Assembly: GCA_020852175.1 (NCBI GenBank)
Contig: JADZBH010000042.1
Span: 124,001 to 188,000 of the forward strand
Length of the DNA: 64,000 nt
Direction: 5' to 3'
From: Bryobacterales bacterium
GTDB taxonomy: Bacteria > Acidobacteriota > Terriglobia > Bryobacterales > Bryobacteraceae
Below, piece by piece: positions 59,932 to 64,000 of this stretch (its first letter is position 1; every line of letters starts with the position of its first letter). Position numbers and translations under genes: made by a program. A model generated the notes under the pieces. It saw only the letters and a list, made by a program, of their open reading frames with translations, was not told the origin of the DNA and did no database searches.

Positions 59932-61044
59932 TTGACCGTCGAGACACAAACAGCCACCTTCGATTCCCTTCCACTGGACAGCGGAGCCACGCTCGCGCCC
60001 GTCGAAGTCGCCTACGAAACCTACGGCCGTTTGAACGAGCGGCGCAGCAACGCCATTCTCATTGCCCATGCCTTTTCGGGCGATGCCCACGCCGCGGGCG
60101 TCAGCCGGGAAGGCGGCCAAACCGGCTGGTGGGACAACATGATCGGCCCCGGCAAGGGTTTCGATACAAACAAATATTTCGTCATTTGTTCCAACGTGCT
60201 CGGCGGCTGCCGCGGCACCACGGGCCCGGCCTCGCTCAACCCGGCCAACGGCGAGCCCTACGGCGGAAACTTCCCCGGCATCACCGTCGCCGACATGGTG
60301 CGTCTGCAGAAATATCTCATCGACCATCTCGGCATCGAGCGGCTACTCGCCGTCGCCGGCGGCTCCATGGGCGGCATGCAAGCCCTGCAATGGGCCGTCA
60401 GCTATCCCGGTTCGGCCGCCGCCGTGCTGCCCATCGCCTGCACGGCGCGCCACAGCGCCATGCAAATCGCGTTCAATGAAGTAGGCCGGCAGGCGATCAT
60501 GTCGGATCCCGACTGGCGGGACGGCCAATTTTACGGCCGGGCCTTGCCGGCGCGAGGCCTTGCCGTGGCCCGCATGGTGGGCCACATTACCTACATGAGC
60601 GACGAGTCGATGCGCCAGAAGTTCGGCCGGCGTTTCCGCGAGAAGGACGGTCCGGGTTTTGACTTCTCGGCCGACTTCGAGGTGGAGAGCTACCTGCGCT
60701 ACCGCGGCAGCCAGTTCGTCACCCGCTTCGACGCCAACTCGTATCTCTACATCACCAAGGCGATGGATTATTTCGATCTCGCCGCGGGCCAGCCATCGCT
60801 CGCCGCGGCGCTGGCGCCGGCCAGGGCGCGCTTCCTCGTCATCAGCTTCACCTCGGACTGGCTCTACCCGAGCTACCAGTCGCTGGAGATCGTGAGCGCG
60901 CTGCGCAGCCGCAACCAGGACGTTGCCTATTGCGAATTGCCGTCCAACTACGGCCACGACGCCTTTCTCGTGGAGGTGGGCGAGCAAACCGACCTCGTTC
61001 GCGGCTTCCTGGACGCCACCTTCCGCCAGGTGAACGGCCTATGA
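59932..61044 (+). CDS. metX: Homoserine O-acetyltransferase
   Basis: 370 residues with a TTG start (no better start gives the conserved N-terminus VETQTATFDSLPLDSGATLA). An alpha/beta-hydrolase that acetylates homoserine in methionine synthesis. VAYETYGRLNERRSNAILI, CRGTTGPASLNPANGEPYGG, nucleophile elbow VAGGSMGGMQALQWAVSYPG (Ser) and C-terminal YGHDAFLVE (Asp-His region) are all present. Succinyl-CoA specificity cannot be ruled out by eye. The stop overlaps the metW start (ATGA). Confidence 0.93.
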   Translation: MTVETQTATFDSLPLDSGATLAPVEVAYETYGRLNERRSNAILIAHAFSGDAHAAGVSREGGQTGWWDNMIGPGKGFDTNKYFVICSNVLGGCRGTTGPASLNPANGEPYGGNFPGITVADMVRLQKYLIDHLGIERLLAVAGGSMGGMQALQWAVSYPGSAAAVLPIACTARHSAMQIAFNEVGRQAIMSDPDWRDGQFYGRALPARGLAVARMVGHITYMSDESMRQKFGRRFREKDGPGFDFSADFEVESYLRYRGSQFVTRFDANSYLYITKAMDYFDLAAGQPSLAAALAPARARFLVISFTSDWLYPSYQSLEIVSALRSRNQDVAYCELPSNYGHDAFLVEVGEQTDLVRGFLDATFRQVNGL

Positions 61045-61664
61045 CCGCGCAACCTCGCCGCGGCCCGCTGGTGCACGATGTCCTCGGCCGCTCGGACTAC
61101 GCCATTATCGGCGACATCGTCGATCCCGGCTCGAAGGTGCTCGACCTTGGCTGCGGCGAAGGGGAGTTGCTCGCCTGGCTGGTGGCCAACAAGACCGTGC
61201 AGGCTCGCGGCGTGGAATTAAGCGGACCTCGCGTGCAGCGCGCCATCGCGCGGGGCGTGAGCGTCTATCAGGGCGACATCGAGCAGGGGCTTGCCGACTA
61301 TCCCGACACGGCGTTCGACTATGTGGTGCTGAGCCAGACGCTACAGGAGACGATGCGGCCCTTGAACGTGCTGCGTGAGATGCTGCGCGTGGGACGGCAT
61401 GGCATCGTCGCATTTCCCAACTTCGGGCACTGGCGCGTACGGTGGTCGCACCTGGTGAGTGGTTCCTCCCCGCGCACGCCGCTGTTTCCGCACACCTGGT
61501 ACGATTCGCCCAACATCCACTTCCTGACCGTGCAGGACTTCATCGACCTGGCCGGCAAGGAGGGCTGGACCATCGAACGCGGCATCTTCCTGGCCGGAAA
61601 CCGCCAAGTGGCGGCAGCGCCGAATCTGCTGGCCGAAATCGCCGTTTTTCTCTTCCGCAAATAG
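61041..61664 (+). CDS. metW: Methionine biosynthesis protein MetW
   Basis: 207 residues, a SAM-dependent methyltransferase-fold protein that works with MetX in many bacteria. LGRSDYAIIGDIVDPGSKVL, DLGCGEGELLAWL (SAM motif I), YVVLSQTLQETMRPLNVLRE and FPNFGHWRVRWSHL are typical. It is translationally coupled to metX. A perfect 9-bp inverted repeat (61668-61689) follows. Confidence 0.95.
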   Translation: MTAQPRRGPLVHDVLGRSDYAIIGDIVDPGSKVLDLGCGEGELLAWLVANKTVQARGVELSGPRVQRAIARGVSVYQGDIEQGLADYPDTAFDYVVLSQTLQETMRPLNVLREMLRVGRHGIVAFPNFGHWRVRWSHLVSGSSPRTPLFPHTWYDSPNIHFLTVQDFIDLAGKEGWTIERGIFLAGNRQVAAAPNLLAEIAVFLFRK

Positions 61665-61667
61665 ACG

Positions 61668-61689
61668 TGGCGGCCCGTGCGGGCCGCCA
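61668..61689. terminator. Hairpin between convergent metW and DUF2911 genes
   Basis: TGGCGGCCC (61668-61676) pairs perfectly with GGGCCGCCA (61681-61689) around a GTGC loop, 3 bp after the metW stop. No T-tract follows on either strand, so it may slow or pause polymerase or act only as part of a Rho-dependent end. Confidence 0.5.
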
Positions 61690-61716
61690 TACGCCTGCTC
61701 CGTACCTGGTCCGCCG

Positions 61717-62265
61717 TTAGTGCATCATCAGCGGCACGGTGGCCACGGAGGTGTCCCAGGCCACCTTCAGCACTTTGTTCGACGCGGGACCCTCGATGGT
61801 GATCGTCAACTGGTCGGCGGGGCTCGCCGCCTTGGCCAGTTTCATCTCCGCGCGGCCAAGGTCCTGATCGGCCTTGTAGACGGTGCCCCATTGGCCGGTC
61901 TGTTTATTGACGACGAGCGTCCATTCCTTTTCGCCGGGAATCGCGTACAGGGTGTACTTGCCGGCCGTCACATGGAGCGAACCCAGCATCAGGTCGCCGG
62001 TGGTTTCCAGCGTGGTGGCCTCATCGGAGCCCAGGCGCCACACCTTGCCATAGGCGATGGTGTCGGGAAAGATCACACGATTTTTCCGCAGCGGCCGGCC
62101 ATAGGTTATGCTCACCGTCTGTGAGCCCATCTTGTAGGACGTGGTCACATGCGGCGATCCGCCTTTACCGGGATGTACCTGTTTGGTCTCCTGGCCCGTC
62201 AGAAGTCCTGCGGCGGCGAGCGACAGCAGCGCCGCACCCGCGAAAAGCTGGCTGAATCTCTTCAT
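61717..62265 (-). CDS. Exported DUF2911 protein
   Basis: 182 residues from the ATG at 62265, giving a signal peptide (FAGAALLSLAAAGLLTGQE). The DUF2911 core is evident (VSITYGRPLRKNRVIFPDTI, GKVWRLGSDEATTLETTGDL, HVTAGKYTLYAIPGEKEWTL). These small beta-rich proteins are exported and uncharacterised. It is 13 bp downstream of the phosphodiesterase-like gene. Confidence 0.9.
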   Translation of the reverse strand: MKRFSQLFAGAALLSLAAAGLLTGQETKQVHPGKGGSPHVTTSYKMGSQTVSITYGRPLRKNRVIFPDTIAYGKVWRLGSDEATTLETTGDLMLGSLHVTAGKYTLYAIPGEKEWTLVVNKQTGQWGTVYKADQDLGRAEMKLAKAASPADQLTITIEGPASNKVLKVAWDTSVATVPLMMH

Positions 62266-62278
62266 AGTCGTCTGCACC

Positions 62279-64000
62279 TCATTGCGATTGTAGCGGATCG
62301 CGTCCGGCTGCCTGCGCCGGTGGCGCGATGCGCAGCAGGCCCGAGACATACGGCGCCACGTCGATGGCGCGCAGATCCGGCCCACCCTGCAACAGACGCG
62401 CGCGGGGGCCCGCCGTCACGAAAATCGACCGCATATCGCTCCGCAGAGGATGGCCGCCGTGCTGGCCGGTGGGCGTGGCCAACGTCTCGACGACGGGTCC
62501 GGCGAAGGTGTGGTTCAGATAGTAGCCCGGCGCCGGGTCCAGACAGAAATCCGCGCCCGCCGGGCCGCCAAAGCCCAGTTGCCGCTTCTCGCCCTGGCTC
62601 GCGTGGAAGCCCTGGATCACGTGCCGGCCCGTTTCCGGATCGAGCAGCGCGCCCAATACGCTCCGTGCCGTCGCCATCACAGTGTCGCGCTCGCCCGCCG
62701 GGACGATGCCGCCTTTCCAGTCGAGCGTATTCACGACCGCGCAGTTATAAATCATCGAAAGCTTCGAACGCCGTGGGTCAAGCCGGCCGCCGGGTTCGCG
62801 CGCCACCAGACCAACGCGCTCCAGCGGCAGGTAGACGCGTACGTGCTTGGCCACCGGCCCCATACCGTGATCGCTCACAAGCACTGCCGTGTCGCTGGAG
62901 GCGAGGCTGGCCAGCAGCGGCGCCAGCGCGCGATCAATGGCCGTATAGATCCACGCCCGCGCCCGCTGGATTCGTTCATCGCCCGCCGCGGCCAGTCCCA
63001 GCCAGGCATGGTCGGCATGGTCGGGGTAGCTCAGATAGCCCATTTGCAGACGTGGCGCGGTGTTGCGCCATACCCACTCCTGCAGGCGCGCCTGCTGCCG
63101 GATGGCCAACTCGTCCAATTCCAGCGTACGCCGCAGCACTACATCGTCCTTCGGAGACCCGAGCGCCGAACCGTTGCCGATCATGCCGCCCGCCTCGGCC
63201 AGAATGCGCCGCCGCAGCGGCTCGCCATCTGCATCGAATACGGCTGCCTCTTCGGCCGCGCTGCGAAGCAGCGTAAGAGAACCGCCCCCGTTTCCGGCAT
63301 CGAACAGCCGGAAGTAGACGACGGCCTCGGCGGCTTCTCCCACGGCCAGCCCGGCAGTGAAGTGGCGTGCCAGCGGACGCGCCGCCGGAGGTTCATTTTC
63401 GAGCGGCGCCGCCCAGGCCCGCACGCGTGCGCCGCCGCGCTCCACCGCGATGTCGGCATGATCGTAAGCCTCGCCGTGGGCGGCCCCGAGAGCCATGTGG
63501 AACGCAAGCGGCGGCTCGCGCCAGCCAAAGCAACGGCGCGGCACGCGCGACGGTTCGAGCGGCGGTTCCCAGGCCTGGCACGGCTCAGGCGTCAGATCCC
63601 GTTCCGTGATGAGCCGGTTCGGGGCGATGCGCCGCGTCTGGTACTGGTTGATCACCGTCAGCGGCAGCCCCTGGGGCGCGTTCACGGGCAGGAACGGGAA
63701 AGTGGGCACGAAGTTCACAGCCGCCGAGCGCACGCCCTGCCGCGCCGCCGCCACCCACAGCGGCTCGGCGGTCAACCCCTCGGCGCGAAAACCGTTGCCG
63801 CGTTCAAAGCTGGTGTGCGCGTCACGGGGCGCGAGCGGGTGGGAGTTGGCGTGCTTGCCATTGACATCGCCCCAGGCCCCGGTGGCCAGCGCGATGTGGC
63901 CGTTCGCCGTGGTGGAAGGGAAGGCCGGCTGCATGGGCCGCGTCACGCCGCGCGCCATCAAGGCGCGGAGCGCGGGCATGCCGCGCGTGGCCTCATCCTG
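62279..64000 (-). CDS. Alkaline-phosphatase superfamily (type I phosphodiesterase/nucleotide pyrophosphatase-like) protein, N-terminus beyond window
   Basis: At least 573 residues. The frame is open through the right edge and the sequence at the edge (RGMPALRALMARGVTRPMQP) already lies inside the domain, so the first metal-binding aspartate and any signal peptide are outside. FPSTTANGHIALATGAWGDV carries the nucleophile threonine region, GYLSYPDHADHAWLG the second metal site and LVSDHGMGPVAKH the third. The enzyme hydrolyses a phosphodiester or phosphonate; substrate unknown. It precedes the DUF2911 gene on the same strand. Confidence 0.88.
   Translation of the reverse strand, partial: QDEATRGMPALRALMARGVTRPMQPAFPSTTANGHIALATGAWGDVNGKHANSHPLAPRDAHTSFERGNGFRAEGLTAEPLWVAAARQGVRSAAVNFVPTFPFLPVNAPQGLPLTVINQYQTRRIAPNRLITERDLTPEPCQAWEPPLEPSRVPRRCFGWREPPLAFHMALGAAHGEAYDHADIAVERGGARVRAWAAPLENEPPAARPLARHFTAGLAVGEAAEAVVYFRLFDAGNGGGSLTLLRSAAEEAAVFDADGEPLRRRILAEAGGMIGNGSALGSPKDDVVLRRTLELDELAIRQQARLQEWVWRNTAPRLQMGYLSYPDHADHAWLGLAAAGDERIQRARAWIYTAIDRALAPLLASLASSDTAVLVSDHGMGPVAKHVRVYLPLERVGLVAREPGGRLDPRRSKLSMIYNCAVVNTLDWKGGIVPAGERDTVMATARSVLGALLDPETGRHVIQGFHASQGEKRQLGFGGPAGADFCLDPAPGYYLNHTFAGPVVETLATPTGQHGGHPLRSDMRSIFVTAGPRARLLQGGPDLRAIDVAPYVSGLLRIAPPAQAAGRDPLQSQ

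Overview
The window is GC-rich, densely packed, single-copy chromosomal DNA from what looks like an acidobacterium of the Solibacter/Bryobacter type (Bryobacterales). The main reason is three adjacent secreted proteins at 46.9-50.6 kb that end in the domain known as the Solibacter uncharacterized C-terminal domain (TIGR03437). The large share of exported hydrolases (sulfatase, DUF1080, ceramidase-like, ThuA-like) and a carboxypeptidase-regulatory-domain TonB receptor fit the same group. I see no tRNA, rRNA, CRISPR array, insertion sequence or prophage.

Layout. 1-5.5 kb (minus): a TetR regulator, a membrane fusion lipoprotein and an RND pump whose reading frame runs without a stop into a TolC-like outer membrane factor. 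The TetR start is preceded by a palindromic operator. 5.5-7.3 kb: a small secreted cysteine-rich protein behind a G10 tract, then an exported protein of unknown function. 7.4-13.3 kb (plus): sugar transferase, phosphoribosyltransferase, then a translationally coupled trio (ceramidase-like, gluzincin-like, RraA-like). 13.3-17.6 kb: M23 peptidase, sulfatase, ThuA-like protein. 17.6-22.9 kb (minus): cyclophilin lipoprotein, dihydroorotate dehydrogenase-like protein and pyruvate:ferredoxin oxidoreductase. 23-29.7 kb: DUF1080 hydrolase, a second RND pump and adaptor, M20 peptidase. 29.8-36.2 kb (plus): recO, glyQ, glyS, ppdK, closed by a strong terminator. 36.3-41.4 kb: uvrA and three exported proteins, one with TPRs.

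41.4-45.7 kb (minus) holds the most striking locus: a TonB-type receptor, then a thioredoxin-like PDZ protein whose frame carries one in-frame TGA, then a DsbD-N-like exported protein. The TGA sits in a Cys-Glu-Pro-TGA (CxxU) context and is followed at a suitable distance by a hairpin with a GGU loop, as expected of a bacterial SECIS element. I read it as a candidate selenoprotein. A conventional gene call would lose the first 65 residues, including the active site.

45.8-55.6 kb: mutY, three TIGR03437 proteins (two with CxxCH-like N-termini), a glycine-zipper protein, a ZipA-like-architecture protein with a degenerate GGDEF domain, an SDR and a membrane protein of unknown family. 55.6-59.7 kb (minus): the conserved run phoH-ybeY-CBS/CNNM protein-era-BON, mostly with 4-nt overlaps. 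59.9-61.7 kb: coupled metX-metW. 61.7-64 kb (minus): DUF2911 protein and an alkaline-phosphatase-superfamily protein cut by the window end.
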